Positions 1 to 9,667 are shown, counted from the first letter of the stretch. The stretch is 62,500 nucleotides of DNA from Mesostigma viride (GCA_009746045.1 RPFO01000542.1:828944-891443); one strand, 5' to 3'. Program-made: numbers and translations. Notes: generated by a model from the sequence alone, not told the origin.

Positions 1-66
1 GTCAACATTCGATCCTTCAGTGCGACGTATTCTTCGTGCTCCATGATATAAACGGCACGCCCCTCG
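1..66. other. Left edge of window, no gene assigned
   Basis: This short stretch lies downstream of the helicase gene and is cut by the window edge. No ORF can be judged here. The left terminal repeat of the virus, if it exists, must lie outside the window. Confidence 0.5.
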
Positions 67-139
67 TCAGTCCTCTCGCTTTGGTAGTGGTGGGGCGTCG
101 GTGTGATCCACCTTCTCGTCCGCCCTTTCCATCTTTACG

Positions 140-1624
140 TCATAATCCTCTGCTAGCATCCTGATCAGATTCGGCTTGAAGTGGCTGCGAGAAACTGCCA
201 CGTCCTGCAGGTTGCGACAGAAGAGGTTGAGGAGTGGCGAGCTTGGGTCGAATTTCCTTACCATCTTCACCCCACGAAGCAATCACATCGGCGTTGTCCT
301 TCGCCATCAGGTTCAGAAACTTGGCCTCTGTGTCGACCGTCGTCTTTTTTATCTGGTCAAAGTTGGTGTCAAGCCTCGACAGAGGTGTAGTAGAGTCTCG
401 ATAGATGATTGTCATCTCCCCCTTGCACAGGTGACGGACACGGAACATCTGTTGCAGCATGGTCGTGTATTCGGCGTATCCTGGGGCGTTGATAAAACCA
501 GCCACCATGCTGTCGAAAGTGTGCATAGTATACGAGACTCCGACGGTGATGGTCGGCGAAATAATGAGAAAGTCGAGATCAGCCCATGCCGAATTAGCGC
601 CGCTTTCTAGATCCTTTTTTGGCGTGTCCTTGGTGTACGATTTCCACTTCTTTGTGGACAAAATGTCCTTCAAGCCCTCGCATACGGCCGGAACAGCCCA
701 CGCCGCGGACATTGGACAGAACAGCTTCTCCCCGGCATGCAACCGCCTCTTGCACTCAGCAACAATCTCCGCAACAAAGACCGCTTTCCAACACTTCTTA
801 GAATCGATGTCGACCCACTTCAACACGCGATTAGTAGGGCGCTTAAACGTGTTCATAGATGCCCTGATCCCGTCAACTGGTCGGTAGTGCGCGATGTAAT
901 TGTAGACCTTCGCTGTAATGGTCGCGTCAAGCGCTATAAGCACCTTGGCGCGCTCCAAGATCTCGATAAGACGCACAATGACCTCTCGCTTGTTCTTGAG
1001 ATGGAGACCCGATAGCGCTGTCAATGTGTTGTAAATCTCGTCCATGATCACGACGTCAAAACTCGAGCTGGCGAGACGAAGGATGGAGTTCAGAACGATG
1101 AGCACGCGGTCGTCCTTGATATACCCTCCGCGATTGTCCAGATAGTGGCGGAACCGCGGGTCTTGGGAGAGGATCCGGAACGCGGAATCCTCCCAGACGA
1201 TACACTTCCCCACCTCGCCGAGTGCCTTATAATTACGGTCCTCTTCCTTCGAGAGACTGATGTTGGCGACGATGCACAGTATGCGAACATCAGGGATCCT
1301 GCGGACAAGCTCGTTCACCATCTCTCGGACACGTTCTGATTTTCCAGTCCCACAGTTCGACTGGACAAAGTGGGTGACTTTGTGACCCTTGTCGCGGCCT
1401 CTGATAACCTCGACCAGACCGTCGACGTCAAAAGGCTTGATCTTCTCTGTGCAGTACGTCTCGCCAAACGGGACACTCTCCGCGACGAACTCGCGCCTGT
1501 CCATGATACACTCCGCGTGCTTGGGGCCCTTCTTCCAACACGAGTAGGTGACCCTTCCGTCCGAGTACTCGCACACCCTCGGGCCGTGACCAGCGCTCTT
1601 ATGGGGGCGGTCCTTCTTGCACAC
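140..1624 (-). CDS. SF2 helicase part of PLV primase-helicase (origin-binding-protein type)
   Basis: This is a 494-codon frame. Residues 1-60 carry spaced Cys/His residues (zinc-ribbon-like). Walker A is CGTGKS at about 91-96 and the DExx box is VVIMDEIYN at about 191-199. Further on are a SPTITVGVSYT motif and a QQMFRVRHL motif that resembles helicase motif VI. The overall pattern recalls origin-binding-protein helicases of large DNA viruses, and the expected role is replication of the viral genome. It directly follows the primase frame, and a CxxC begins just upstream of its first Met, so both are probably one protein split by a one-base deletion near 1635. The last residues look non-native: near position 265 the coding signal moves to the frame that ends at 67 (...HFKPNLIRMLAEDYDV...), giving a second frameshift. 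Function is inferred from motifs only. Confidence 0.75.
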   Translation of the reverse strand: MCKKDRPHKSAGHGPRVCEYSDGRVTYSCWKKGPKHAECIMDRREFVAESVPFGETYCTEKIKPFDVDGLVEVIRGRDKGHKVTHFVQSNCGTGKSERVREMVNELVRRIPDVRILCIVANISLSKEEDRNYKALGEVGKCIVWEDSAFRILSQDPRFRHYLDNRGGYIKDDRVLIVLNSILRLASSSFDVVIMDEIYNTLTALSGLHLKNKREVIVRLIEILERAKVLIALDATITAKVYNYIAHYRPVDGIRASMNTFKRPTNRVLKWVDIDSKKCWKAVFVAEIVAECKRRLHAGEKLFCPMSAAWAVPAVCEGLKDILSTKKWKSYTKDTPKKDLESGANSAWADLDFLIISPTITVGVSYTMHTFDSMVAGFINAPGYAEYTTMLQQMFRVRHLCKGEMTIIYRDSTTPLSRLDTNFDQIKKTTVDTEAKFLNLMAKDNADVIASWGEDGKEIRPKLATPQPLLSQPAGRGSFSQPLQAESDQDASRGL

Positions 1625-2688
1625 GATACAGGCACTTCTGGGTCGACGGTCCAGCGGGACATGTAGTATGTCCGGCCGTCCTCCCCGGCGTGCTCCTCGA
1701 CATTGATGATCCGACTACCCGGCGAAACCTTCGCCATTGCCTCGATTGACCTCGCGATTTGCTCGCTGCCCGCCCCGTGCCCGCGAGGACTATACTGGGA
1801 CGCCTTTTTGCGTTCCGAGCCTTTCTGGGCGTACCACGAAGCCGGAGCGCTTACTATCTCGGCGTCGTCGAGATTGTTCGTGGGGTAGACGATGGCCGAG
1901 TGTTCGCGAACGTCGTCAGACCCCTCGCATATCCTGAGACTCGCGAGAGGGTCTGTCTCCCCGAGTTTGTGCATTCCGACGGCTCTGAAGCACCAGTCCT
2001 TACCATAGATGTGATCATCGACCATTAACTGGACCTCCTTGTCGTCGTAGTATTCGCCGGGGTTAGCCAACATCTCTTCAATGTTTTGCTCCATGTACGC
2101 CGAAGCGTGCTCGGTGCTTAGAAGCATATTGGCGTCAACGTAGAGCGACGAATCGGGGTCTAACAAATGCTCGCGGATGTAGCGAGTGAATGTCTGACAC
2201 CAATACTGTCTCGCGTCGATGTCAGCCAGTGCCAGCCCGCGGACAACGATATGATACGAAATCTTGAGGAAACCATCCTTCTCGCGTGTCGCTGTCGAGA
2301 CGTTATATTGGAACCGTTCTGGCTCGATCCCTAGAACATCGAACACGTACGCATCGTGAAGTCGCTTGAAATGGCGTGGGTAGTTGATACGCTCGCAATC
2401 CCTTCCCACGCGGTCGTCGAGATCGACGTATGCCCACGACGGCTGGTCGGGGCGGATGATCTCGTTCAGTGTCTGAGTCCGGACATTTCGCGTGCATTCC
2501 TCGCGAATTGCCGCGAATTCTTCAGCGTCTCGGTAGTGTGTGTACTCTTTCGGTCCGCGCCCGATATCCCGGGCAGCAATGTAGGAATGCCCGGCCTCGT
2601 TCGCGGCCTCGATGCAGCGGTCCTTCGGCCCCTTGCCGTCGACCCTCGACCCACCAAACCACGTTCGACCGTGGACGGTTCTGGTCAA
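1625..2688 (-). CDS. Archaeo-eukaryotic primase (AEP) part of PLV primase-helicase
   Basis: The frame opens with ATG at 2688 and stays open to 1315, but the coding signal ends near 1630, where it moves to the helicase frame. AEP motifs are visible: the metal-binding YVDLDD at about residues 87-92, SYHIVV (the sxH motif) at about 144-149, and YVDANML (a candidate third motif Asp) near 183-189. DWCFRAVGMHKLG at about 231-243 resembles the conserved C-terminal block of viral AEPs. Its expected job is primer synthesis for viral DNA replication, coupled to the helicase behind it. It is the most promoter-proximal gene of the leftmost minus-strand group. Without the frameshift the fused protein would be roughly 850-870 residues. 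The break is not in a homopolymer, so a true mutation is possible. Confidence 0.75.
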
Positions 2689-2699
2689 TTCGCTCCAGT

Positions 2700-2913
2700 G
2701 TAGACGGACGCGGTCATGATCAAAGTGTTGTATACCTGTAGCTTAGATTTTTTTTTCTGGCCGAAACGAGACTGGTTTTTTTTTCTGATTGGAAGGAAGT
2801 GGATTTTATTAATCAATAATACAATTCAACTCTCTCGATAGCCGAAAAAACCCGGGACTTTTATACGTAGTATAAAAGGGCGACAAACAATTTTCAGATA
2901 GCGACAGAATCAA
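2700..2913. promoter_or_regulatory. AT-rich intergenic region with near-palindromic TATA boxes
   Basis: The gap between the recombinase end and the primase start holds T-rich tracts and, at about 2859-2879, a near palindrome made of CTTTTATAC and GTATAAAAG. It therefore offers a TATA-like box on each strand. On the minus strand it would lie about 170 bp upstream of the primase start. The promoter role is inferred. Confidence 0.4.
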
Positions 2914-3498
2914 TCAAACGTCTTCATCGTCCATCTTTCTTGCTTTCTCCAGAGTCGCGGGATCCAATTGATCGTTCCGCTCATACCGGATCGCCATCGC
3001 CGGGGAATGTGCCATGCCCCTTGCATATTTGATCCGTTCTGCGGACGTCGCTCTTTTCACGAACGCCGTGACGAACGCCCGCCGAGTGTTGAGGATTCCG
3101 TGATAAGTCGCGCGGTATCGCTCGCCAAACGCGGATTTGCTGATATGTCCCCTTCCTCTGCCGGCCGGGAATAACCATTTCCCGTTCGTCGAGCGGGCTT
3201 TGAGGATATCTCGAAACGCTTTCATCGACGGCGGGACGACGAAATCGATCGGTCCGAGGTCTTTCGCCGTCTTGTGGTGTCGAATAACGAACCGGTTCTC
3301 GGGGACGATGAACGCGTTCTCATGTGGTCCTATCTCGCTCTCGTCGTTTACGAATCTGACATCGTGGTAATTGTACCGAGTCGGGGGCAGATTCTTTCCA
3401 CTGAGGTAGAGGTGCCCCATCAATTTTTCATCGCTGTTCGGGTCTGCGATGGACCTGTGGATCGATTGGAGCGTCTTGAAATCGTGAGCTGGAGGCAC
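2914..3498 (-). CDS. Tyrosine recombinase (integrase), catalytic domain
   Basis: This 194-codon frame has the layout of a tyrosine recombinase catalytic domain. It has an early Arg in PTRYNYHDV, a Lys in the RHHKT hairpin, an RRAFVTAF segment in the place of the HxxR box, then MAHSPAMAIRYER, which supplies the late His and the candidate nucleophile Tyr. The expected role is integration and excision of the virus at a specific site. The same frame stays open upstream to about 3681 and reads ARANLSAAINGINKIF and so on, so the listed Met is internal. An in-frame TGA (3682-3684) and further breaks lie upstream (see next entry). The HxxR box looks altered (no clear His), so activity is doubtful. 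Family assignment rests on the motif order alone. Confidence 0.65.
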   Translation of the reverse strand: MPPAHDFKTLQSIHRSIADPNSDEKLMGHLYLSGKNLPPTRYNYHDVRFVNDESEIGPHENAFIVPENRFVIRHHKTAKDLGPIDFVVPPSMKAFRDILKARSTNGKWLFPAGRGRGHISKSAFGERYRATYHGILNTRRAFVTAFVKRATSAERIKYARGMAHSPAMAIRYERNDQLDPATLEKARKMDDEDV

Positions 3499-4170
3499 AT
3501 TCTCGCTGACGTACGCGTCGATGGTCAGTCGCCCTTCCTGTCGACTGGCCTGCTGGTTTTTATAGGCCTCGACGACAGTTGCCGGGAGTTGGCGAGACGA
3601 TGGGAAGATTTTGTTTATTCCGTTTATTGCAGCCGAGAGATTAGCGCGGGCCGTTCTTGCTCCTGTCGCGTCTCCCCTTCTTCATGTTCTGAATCGTCGT
3701 GATGACTTATCGACGTCCAGGAGACACGTGACGGGCTCTGTCCGGCTGCATCCAAGAGCGTCTAGGATCTGTCCAACGCGACCAACGTACTGCTTAATCG
3801 TCGACACTGTCGCTCCTTTCGCGTCTTAATGACCCTGTCTCCTTGCACGGTAGCCACGGGCTGGTTCTCCGGCCTGACTTGCTGGGCGGTCTCCATGACC
3901 TCGGCGAGGTCCATAGCTTGCTCGTGGGTGCTCGCGAGACCGGGCGAGTGTCCGCGGACTTACAATCCCTCGGGGAGGTCCGCGTTCTTCCGGATCAGCT
4001 TTACCTCGTCGCAGTCTGTCCCGTGCTTCTGGAGCCATTTCTCGGTAGGCATCCAAGCGTCTTTCTTGGCCATCGCGCATCACTGGAGAGCTGCCGGTCC
4101 GGGTGTTTCTGCCGGTATCTAGCCTGTGCTTCTCGTCGCATGCGGAGTTCGTCCGCTGTCCTTGAAACCA
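3499..4170 (-). pseudogene. Broken N-terminal region of the tyrosine recombinase
   Basis: Coding-like segments on the minus strand occur in different frames. One starts with MAKKDAWMPTEKWL at 4073 and meets a TAA after 37 codons. A segment ending GDRVIKTRK then changes frame near 3820 into GATVSTIKQYVGRVGQILDA, which resembles a core-binding (SAM-like) domain. That frame meets TGA at 3682-3684 before joining the catalytic part. An alternative 85-codon Arg-rich frame (3826-4083) is probably a shadow. Either the gene has decayed or several base-calling errors occur here. I do not propose a repaired sequence. Confidence 0.5.
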
Positions 4171-4269
4171 TGAGACTCGTATATCCTTATGCAGAGAAAT
4201 TAATTCGAGTGTGAACGAGCGTTTATTACAAAAAATGATAAATAGGTCGTTTTATTGCAAAAAAGTACG

Positions 4270-4380
4270 ATTTACTTGCTTCCACCGGGATTCGAACCCG
4301 TCTTCGCTTCGGAGGAACCGACCTTCGGTCGGTGGGACACTCCCTGGTTAGGTTAACTCGATAGCTTCCGCGGCCGCTAG
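4270..4380 (-). other. tRNA-like T-arm (B-box) remnant in a 300-bp gap
   Basis: On the minus strand CGGGTTCGAATCCCG forms a T-stem and T-loop and matches the Pol III B-box (GGTTCGANTCC). Upstream are two hairpins, one with stem CCGACC/GGTCGG, which could be a long variable arm. I could not pair an acceptor stem and there is no standard 7-base anticodon loop, so this is a tRNA relic or tRNA-like element rather than a working tRNA. It lies next to the recombinase gene. The rest of the gap 4171-4418 is AT-rich with nothing else recognised. Confidence 0.35.
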
Positions 4381-4418
4381 AGCGGAATTCCACGGAAATT
4401 TCCACATATAAACGATTA

Positions 4419-4916
4419 TTACAGTTTCGACTTCTTCGGCCTGCCCCATGGTCGCAGTCGGCCTGTCGCGGGGTCGATGTTATGAGTCCGTGGCTTCGTG
4501 TCTTTCGACCCAGCCGGTCTCCCGCGTTTCTTAGGGGTATGAGGAACTTTTTCCTTTTTAATTTTCGGTGCCCGGGGAGATTTTGGCGGAGGAGGAGGAT
4601 TTCTCGGCTTTCGTTTGGACGCGATGATGGACATCAATTTCTGTCGACATTCGTGCCCGATTCCGGTGTGTGTCGGCGGGAGCTCGCCGTCATATCCACA
4701 CTCTCGCACGAACGCCGCCAACCTCTCATGAGTCTTCGAGGAGACCCTGGCCCCGGTCAAGTAACGAACGAGTGTCGACACGTTAAGGATGAGCTCTCGC
4801 CGATCAAGCCTGCGCTGGTACGAACTCTTCGGGGGCGCTTTCTCCTCGATCCGGATGGATGGGAGAGATGGCGAAGACTCGTGGAAAGCATTAGGGTAAG
4901 CCTGCTTCAGGTCCAT
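4419..4916 (-). CDS. AT-hook basic protein of the PLV, function unknown
   Basis: The gene encodes 165 residues from ATG at 4916. The middle contains a possible small helical domain (about 37-95). The C-terminal third is Lys/Pro-rich and carries two AT-hook-like cores: KKRGRPAGSKD, and GRPKKSKL at the very end. This suggests binding of AT-rich DNA in the minor groove, perhaps as a virion or genome-organising protein. The gene is co-oriented with the ATPase behind it (25 bp away). No specific family was recognised. Confidence 0.6.
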   Translation of the reverse strand: MDLKQAYPNAFHESSPSLPSIRIEEKAPPKSSYQRRLDRRELILNVSTLVRYLTGARVSSKTHERLAAFVRECGYDGELPPTHTGIGHECRQKLMSIIASKRKPRNPPPPPKSPRAPKIKKEKVPHTPKKRGRPAGSKDTKPRTHNIDPATGRLRPWGRPKKSKL

Positions 4917-4941
4917 TCGCGTGTATATAATAGAACACAGA

Positions 4942-5826
4942 TTATTTTTTGATCACGAGGAAGTGGTCGAAATTTCTCCGGTATCGTTTCTCGTCGTTCG
5001 GTTCGTCGTTGTCGACGGCAAGGAAATCATGAGGCGAGTCTTTCGTCGCATATTCCCACAGCGCAAGGAAATCCTCGGGCGATGTGTGTCCTGAGCTTTC
5101 CTCAGCAATCTGTCGCGAGGCTCGCCGGTCCTTCGTACGAAACAAGACGAGGAAAGAGACGTTCGCGCGCACTGACCGGGGAACCCCGGCGCTCGAGAAC
5201 GATTGGTTCACATAGACCATCGATGTCAGCAGATGGCGATGTTTGAACGCGAAACTCGCGACAGGCCCTTTCGAATCCTGGCGGTATAGTTTTGACCCAG
5301 CCATGTCATCTATCAAAATGACGGACGAGGGAGGACCGTACCTGAATCGCGTCTCGGGCTCTTTGAATTGGAGTCTGTCGAGGGTCAGGTACATATTGAG
5401 GTCCATGTGGTCCTCGCTTTTGTCGCCATCCAAGAAGTCCTTCTTGAATTTCTCCCATACAGCCATGTCGCGTTGGTACTCTTCGTACCCCGTCAGGTCC
5501 TTCTTGATGTCCGCCACCATTATATTGAAGTCGTTGTCTGTGTACGTTTCCATGGACATTACGGGTGTCGGCAGGAGCTTATACTTCGGCTCTGTTGTCG
5601 CGGATCCCGAGATGAGGTATAGTTTATCAAAGCTATGGGCATCAAAATACGCCTTTAGCATGTTGATAGCTGAGGTGGTCTTCCCAGTCCCGCGCATACC
5701 CACGAACGAGGCGATAAAGTGCAATCGTGGTGCGTTGGCCGGGACCTGGCGAGCTTTTGCATATCTGACCTTCAAATCCTTATTCGCAAGTGGGGTCTCT
5801 ATATGGATGCTATGAATGACTGTCAT
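4942..5826 (-). CDS. A32-like (FtsK/HerA) genome-packaging ATPase
   Basis: The gene encodes 294 residues. Walker A is GMRGTGKT at residues 43-50 and Walker B is VILIDDM at 169-175, preceded by a hydrophobic strand (RLHFIASFV). A conserved NQSF (YVNQSFSSAGVPRSVRANVSFLVLFR) follows, the layout of A32-like packaging ATPases of PLVs, virophages and NCLDVs. The expected role is pumping the genome into the capsid. Length fits the family (about 220-300 aa). The start at 5826 lies behind AAAATCTATCC on the minus strand, a variant of the motif seen upstream of other genes here. The frame is intact. It is one of the best-supported hallmark genes of the virus. Confidence 0.85.
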   Translation of the reverse strand: MTVIHSIHIETPLANKDLKVRYAKARQVPANAPRLHFIASFVGMRGTGKTTSAINMLKAYFDAHSFDKLYLISGSATTEPKYKLLPTPVMSMETYTDNDFNIMVADIKKDLTGYEEYQRDMAVWEKFKKDFLDGDKSEDHMDLNMYLTLDRLQFKEPETRFRYGPPSSVILIDDMAGSKLYRQDSKGPVASFAFKHRHLLTSMVYVNQSFSSAGVPRSVRANVSFLVLFRTKDRRASRQIAEESSGHTSPEDFLALWEYATKDSPHDFLAVDNDEPNDEKRYRRNFDHFLVIKK

Positions 5827-5847
5827 TTTATTACAATAGGATAGATT

Positions 5848-6390
5848 TTAATCATCGTTTAAGCTGGCTAGTAATTGCGCGCGGATTGCGAGCATCTTCT
5901 GCTCATACGGCGTAGTTGTCCGCACGTCCGGCAGTGGATTCGCGGCCCGTTGACGCTCCTCTTCCTCGACCTCGGCCTTCGGCTTTCTCCCGCGACGTGG
6001 GCGAGGCGTTTCCGAGGGAGTTGCCGCGACTTCTTCGGCGGCCAACAGGCGTTCGATTCGATATTTGTTCTTCTTTTCCTCGAGTTCGAGCTCGACCAGA
6101 CGCTGTCGTTGTATCTCGAGTTCCTTCTCCAGAACCTTTCGCTTGGTAATCTCCGCTTCTCGCTCCTCCTGTCGCTTCTTCGCCCGCTCTTCGTTCCGTT
6201 TCTGCATGTACGGCCGCATCTTCTCGCGGAGTGCCGCACGCTGCTCTTCCGTCAATCGCTTGCCTCTCGGGCCTTTCGGCGGGTGAGGCGGGATGTACAC
6301 TGTATTGGGGGTTTCCTGCTGTGGCGCGGGATCTTCCTCGACGTCGACAGAGGTCTTGGGCGAATCCGGAGCTTCGGGAACCTGGTCCAT
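5848..6390 (-). CDS. Charged coiled-coil protein with AT-hook, PLV
   Basis: The gene encodes 180 residues starting at ATG 6390. Residues about 45-115 are rich in E, K, R and Q with heptad-like Leu spacing (RKVLEKELEIQRQRLVELEL), a long coiled coil. An AT-hook-like RPRRGRKPK follows at about 130-138. The start is divergent from the fibre gene with only 32 bp between them, and the minus strand reads TTTTATCT about 25 bp upstream of the ATG. A structural or DNA-binding role is possible but unproven. No family recognised. Confidence 0.55.
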   Translation of the reverse strand: MDQVPEAPDSPKTSVDVEEDPAPQQETPNTVYIPPHPPKGPRGKRLTEEQRAALREKMRPYMQKRNEERAKKRQEEREAEITKRKVLEKELEIQRQRLVELELEEKKNKYRIERLLAAEEVAATPSETPRPRRGRKPKAEVEEEERQRAANPLPDVRTTTPYEQKMLAIRAQLLASLNDD

Positions 6391-6422
6391 GGGTGCTATA
6401 CTTTTAATCTTAGATAAAATTC
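6391..6422. promoter_or_regulatory. 32-bp bidirectional start region
   Basis: This is the gap between the divergent starts at 6390 (-) and 6423 (+). It contains AGATAAAA (6412-6419), which reads TTTTATCT on the minus strand, the same motif found upstream of late-type genes on the plus strand. A divergent promoter is inferred. Confidence 0.4.
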
Positions 6423-7690
6423 ATGACACCATGGTCGTTATATATAAGCTCAAATTCGTCCGGCTTCAATATCGCAACAGGACTAGTGGAAGACGGGGTA
6501 GATGAACGAATCGCGGACGTCGAGAGCGATGTGCAAGCTCTCCAGCTCGCGGTTCACCCGTTCGACAGGCACATCACGATCAACGGGGTACGATACATGT
6601 ACCCCGGAGCACCGACAAGGCTCCGACTCGGCGATAATCATTCCGACTGGACAGTGACCAGCAATGGCGAGTCGAGTGGCATGCTTGAGGTCGACGGCGG
6701 AATCGTCGCTGGCTGGATCCGGATCTCGTCTCTATGGCTGATGGACCAATATTCGCGCATGTCCCAGATCGTCGCGGATCGTATTCTGACGCGCGAACAG
6801 ATCGACTGGCTATTCGATCAACACGGCGTCGGGTATACGGCCCTTCCTGATCCGACCGCGACGTTTGTGTTAGAGTATGAAGACGGAACACTGTCCGCGC
6901 CAGGAACCACGTTCACAGTCTCGAACAATCAAGACATCCGTATTCGGCTTCCCTACACGGTCACCGGAGGCAGTAGCAGCGGAAAAAACGTCTACAGCGT
7001 CCAGGTCCTCGGCGCGCTCGACCCCGTCGTTATGAGTCAAACGGTAGACGGTCCATACATCGATGACATCCATTTCGGAAGCATGAGCCATGCCTACTTC
7101 GGCAAACTGATGAGCTACGAGCAAATCGGGTTCGCGACTACGAGAGACTTGAACAGAATACAGCGGATGCCCTACAGTATTCACATCACGCGCACGTACT
7201 CCCCGTTAACGGCCTGGGACGTCGGGCGGATCGACCAGCCGACTGAGAGTTACTGGAAAACGACTGCGCCTTACCAGACATGGGTCGTCGTTGGCGACGG
7301 TGGCGCGCCTCCTCTCACGCTAGGAATCAAAAACACGACGCCGTGGGCTTACCAACGGAAGCTGCCTATCTCGTGGAAAGTCGACAATGTCGCGTTAACC
7401 GACGCGGCGGGTAGTTTTCGGCTTGACGTGGACGGGGGACTACGCGGAGAGGACGCGGTCACGTGCACATTGACGCCGGCGGATCATGGGAAGCTCGTGT
7501 CGGCCGATGTGACGATCTACAACGACGCGACGATGACTACGTCTGCCACTCAGCGAAAAATGGCCGTCGTGGGCGTGGTGAAGACCGATCCGCTCGTCCC
7601 GGCAATACGGGCACCGAGCCGTTTCTTCTCGACGTCCGCGCCGGCTCGTATAGGTGTGCAGATGTACGCGGATCATGCCATGGGGTGGGG
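6423..7690 (+). CDS. Large fibre/adhesin-like virion protein, N-terminal part
   Basis: The frame opens at ATG 6423 and stays open to 7772, but the coding signal leaves it near 7680-7693. Residues about 22-45 (VDERIADVESDVQALQLAV) look like a short coiled coil, as at the base of trimeric fibres. The remainder is Thr/Ser/Gly-rich and beta-like (PYTVTGGSSSGKNV and so on). Joined with the next frame, the product would be about 1,080 residues, the largest of the virus. Transcription is away from the ATPase cluster and towards the capsid genes, so it is probably a virion surface protein. The break falls in ATGGGGTGGGGG and fits one missing G. No family recognised. Confidence 0.6.
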
Positions 7691-9667
7691 GATAGCACAC
7701 AGACCCCGGCAGATTACGAGGTCTTTGTGGACTGGGTCAGTAAAGGTAGTGTCACGGGAGCTGGAATGGTGAGCTGTCTTCTTGGTGACTCTACGATGCG
7801 AGAGGTTCAGGTCGTCCCGCGGTTTGTGTGCCCGAGAGATTCTCCAAACATCACCGGAGAGAGTGTGACTGTCACTGGTGCGGTTGTCACGTTCAACAGC
7901 CTCGAGCGGTTTTCTCGGGACACTGCGACAACTCTACAGCCGTCACATCACCAATACAGATACACGCCCGTTTCGTCGAGTTTCCACGCGCTGTCTGTGG
8001 ATAATGTCACGCCACCTGACAAATGCGTCGTGTTTACCGACGAAGAGGTCGACGGCCCGTTCCTAATATGCTTCGAGCTCGTTGTACCGTCAGGCAGCGC
8101 ATTCGTCTCGCTCTCGGACCATAACGACATAACCGGGAAGTACCACCCCTCTTTCACAGACGGTCATAATTGCTGGCGAAACCAAGGAACAACCGACAAT
8201 TGGTGGTCGGCGTGTGGCGTGAGTATAGACAAGACAAACGGAACGATCAGTCTGTATCAGAACCGGAAAGCGGCGACACATTATACGTTGAACGCGACGT
8301 GGTCAAGCAGTACGCGTTTTTGGGTTGCGTTCCGGCGACGGTCTGACGGAATCGTCGAGCGATACATCTCGTATTTTCCTCCTGACCGTCTGAGCAGTAT
8401 GACTAAGCTAGCGAATTCCGTGTCAGGCATCTTTACAACCTCGCCGACTGGGATCGTAGCCCCGTACACACCTGGTCAGGTGAGGCTTGTTTTTCATTTG
8501 GACAGTGTCAACCAGGCGATTTTCAACGCATGCGAATTGGCTGATGATACGACAGACGCCGAATTCGTTTCCTTGACTACTACGAACCCGACCGGTCTCT
8601 ACCTTTCATCAGGCGATACGATAACTCTCACTCACAGGGGCACGTCGCCGCGTGAATGTAGCATATTAGGCAATTACATGACGTCGTCGCTCGTCCCAGG
8701 CGAAACGAATCTCTACCGCGCGCAACTCACGGCGTCAAAAGACAACGTCATCCACGCCGTTTGTGAATTCCCGTCATACAACCACGCGACACCGCTCACC
8801 AGTTATTCGGTAAAGGTGTATGGCGTGCTTCCGGATCGCCCCATGATAAACCGGTTCGAGGTCCGTCTACTATACGATGACGCCTTACTATACCGCATCA
8901 ACGAGCGACCTATCCAGTTGTCTAAAGGCCCGGACTGGGAGAATGGGGTCTCGACGATCGGTCACGGGTTCGTGGGTGATATTCCGTATGTCCAATTCTC
9001 TGTGCTGATGCCGACTCCGTTTCGCTACGAATTCGGCCACTTGTTCACAGCGACGTTTGAGGTTCGATCTTCGTCGCTTGTCGGCGGTCCTGACGGGATT
9101 TTCATGGATCTGTCGATGGCTCGTTTCTTCGGAGAGGGGCCGACAGAAATTGGGCTGATCACGGCGCTAGACGAGTGCGCGTATACGGATGCACGAGAGG
9201 CGAGACGAGTTTCGTTTTCTATCCGTGGACTGCGGACCATTGCGTACGATTACATGCAGCCCGAGCTCTGGGAACTTGGTCCTCAGGGCATCATGAGTTT
9301 CCGCGACGACGATGGGAATCTCGTCCCTCCCGCGACGACGCTAGATAAGTTCTACTGCCGCGTGCAGTTCACACACGGAGCGCCGCCCTTGCTGGAGATC
9401 GGGCACCCGTACAGATTTCTCGCAAGTGCTCTCGACTTCGTGTATCAGCCCGGGAGCTCGTGCAGACTCGTCGTGGGTCCTTCGTGGCGTGTCGCACCCG
9501 GATTCGACGAGTCCGACGGAGTCTACGAAATACTACTGCACGTCGACAAGACGCTCGGGTCCGGCAGCGCAGTCGCGTACATCAAGCCGCAAGTCGAGCA
9601 CTGTCGCTCGAGATCAGGGGTAGCGGCTAGCGGAGAGATCTTCGCGGCGGTGACCTGGCTCGTTTAA
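7691..9667 (+). CDS. Large fibre/adhesin-like virion protein, C-terminal part
   Basis: This is the continuation in the frame open from 7463 to 9667. The true part starts near GDSTQTPADYEVFV. It is beta-rich with repeated Thr/Val/Ser strands, for example SVTVTGAVVTFNS, and domain-sized blocks typical of virion fibres. A segment at about 8050-8480 (FLICFELVVPSGSAFVSL...WWSACGVSIDKTNGTISLYQN...FWVAFRRRSDGIVERY) resembles a jelly-roll/lectin-like sandwich. The end is LGSGSAVAYIKPQVEH...EIFAAVTWLV. No enzymatic motif was found. Host attachment is a reasonable guess from size and composition only. Confidence 0.55.
   Translation, partial: DSTQTPADYEVFVDWVSKGSVTGAGMVSCLLGDSTMREVQVVPRFVCPRDSPNITGESVTVTGAVVTFNSLERFSRDTATTLQPSHHQYRYTPVSSSFHALSVDNVTPPDKCVVFTDEEVDGPFLICFELVVPSGSAFVSLSDHNDITGKYHPSFTDGHNCWRNQGTTDNWWSACGVSIDKTNGTISLYQNRKAATHYTLNATWSSSTRFWVAFRRRSDGIVERYISYFPPDRLSSMTKLANSVSGIFTTSPTGIVAPYTPGQVRLVFHLDSVNQAIFNACELADDTTDAEFVSLTTTNPTGLYLSSGDTITLTHRGTSPRECSILGNYMTSSLVPGETNLYRAQLTASKDNVIHAVCEFPSYNHATPLTSYSVKVYGVLPDRPMINRFEVRLLYDDALLYRINERPIQLSKGPDWENGVSTIGHGFVGDIPYVQFSVLMPTPFRYEFGHLFTATFEVRSSSLVGGPDGIFMDLSMARFFGEGPTEIGLITALDECAYTDAREARRVSFSIRGLRTIAYDYMQPELWELGPQGIMSFRDDDGNLVPPATTLDKFYCRVQFTHGAPPLLEIGHPYRFLASALDFVYQPGSSCRLVVGPSWRVAPGFDESDGVYEILLHVDKTLGSGSAVAYIKPQVEHCRSRSGVAASGEIFAAVTWLV

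Noticed and set aside
4270-4380. Functional tRNA gene
   Set aside because: Only the T-arm is good; no acceptor pairing and no 7-base anticodon loop could be drawn.
7675-7695. Programmed frameshift in the fibre gene
   Set aside because: It lies in a G-run and fits one missing base, as do three other breaks in unrelated elements; consensus error is simpler.
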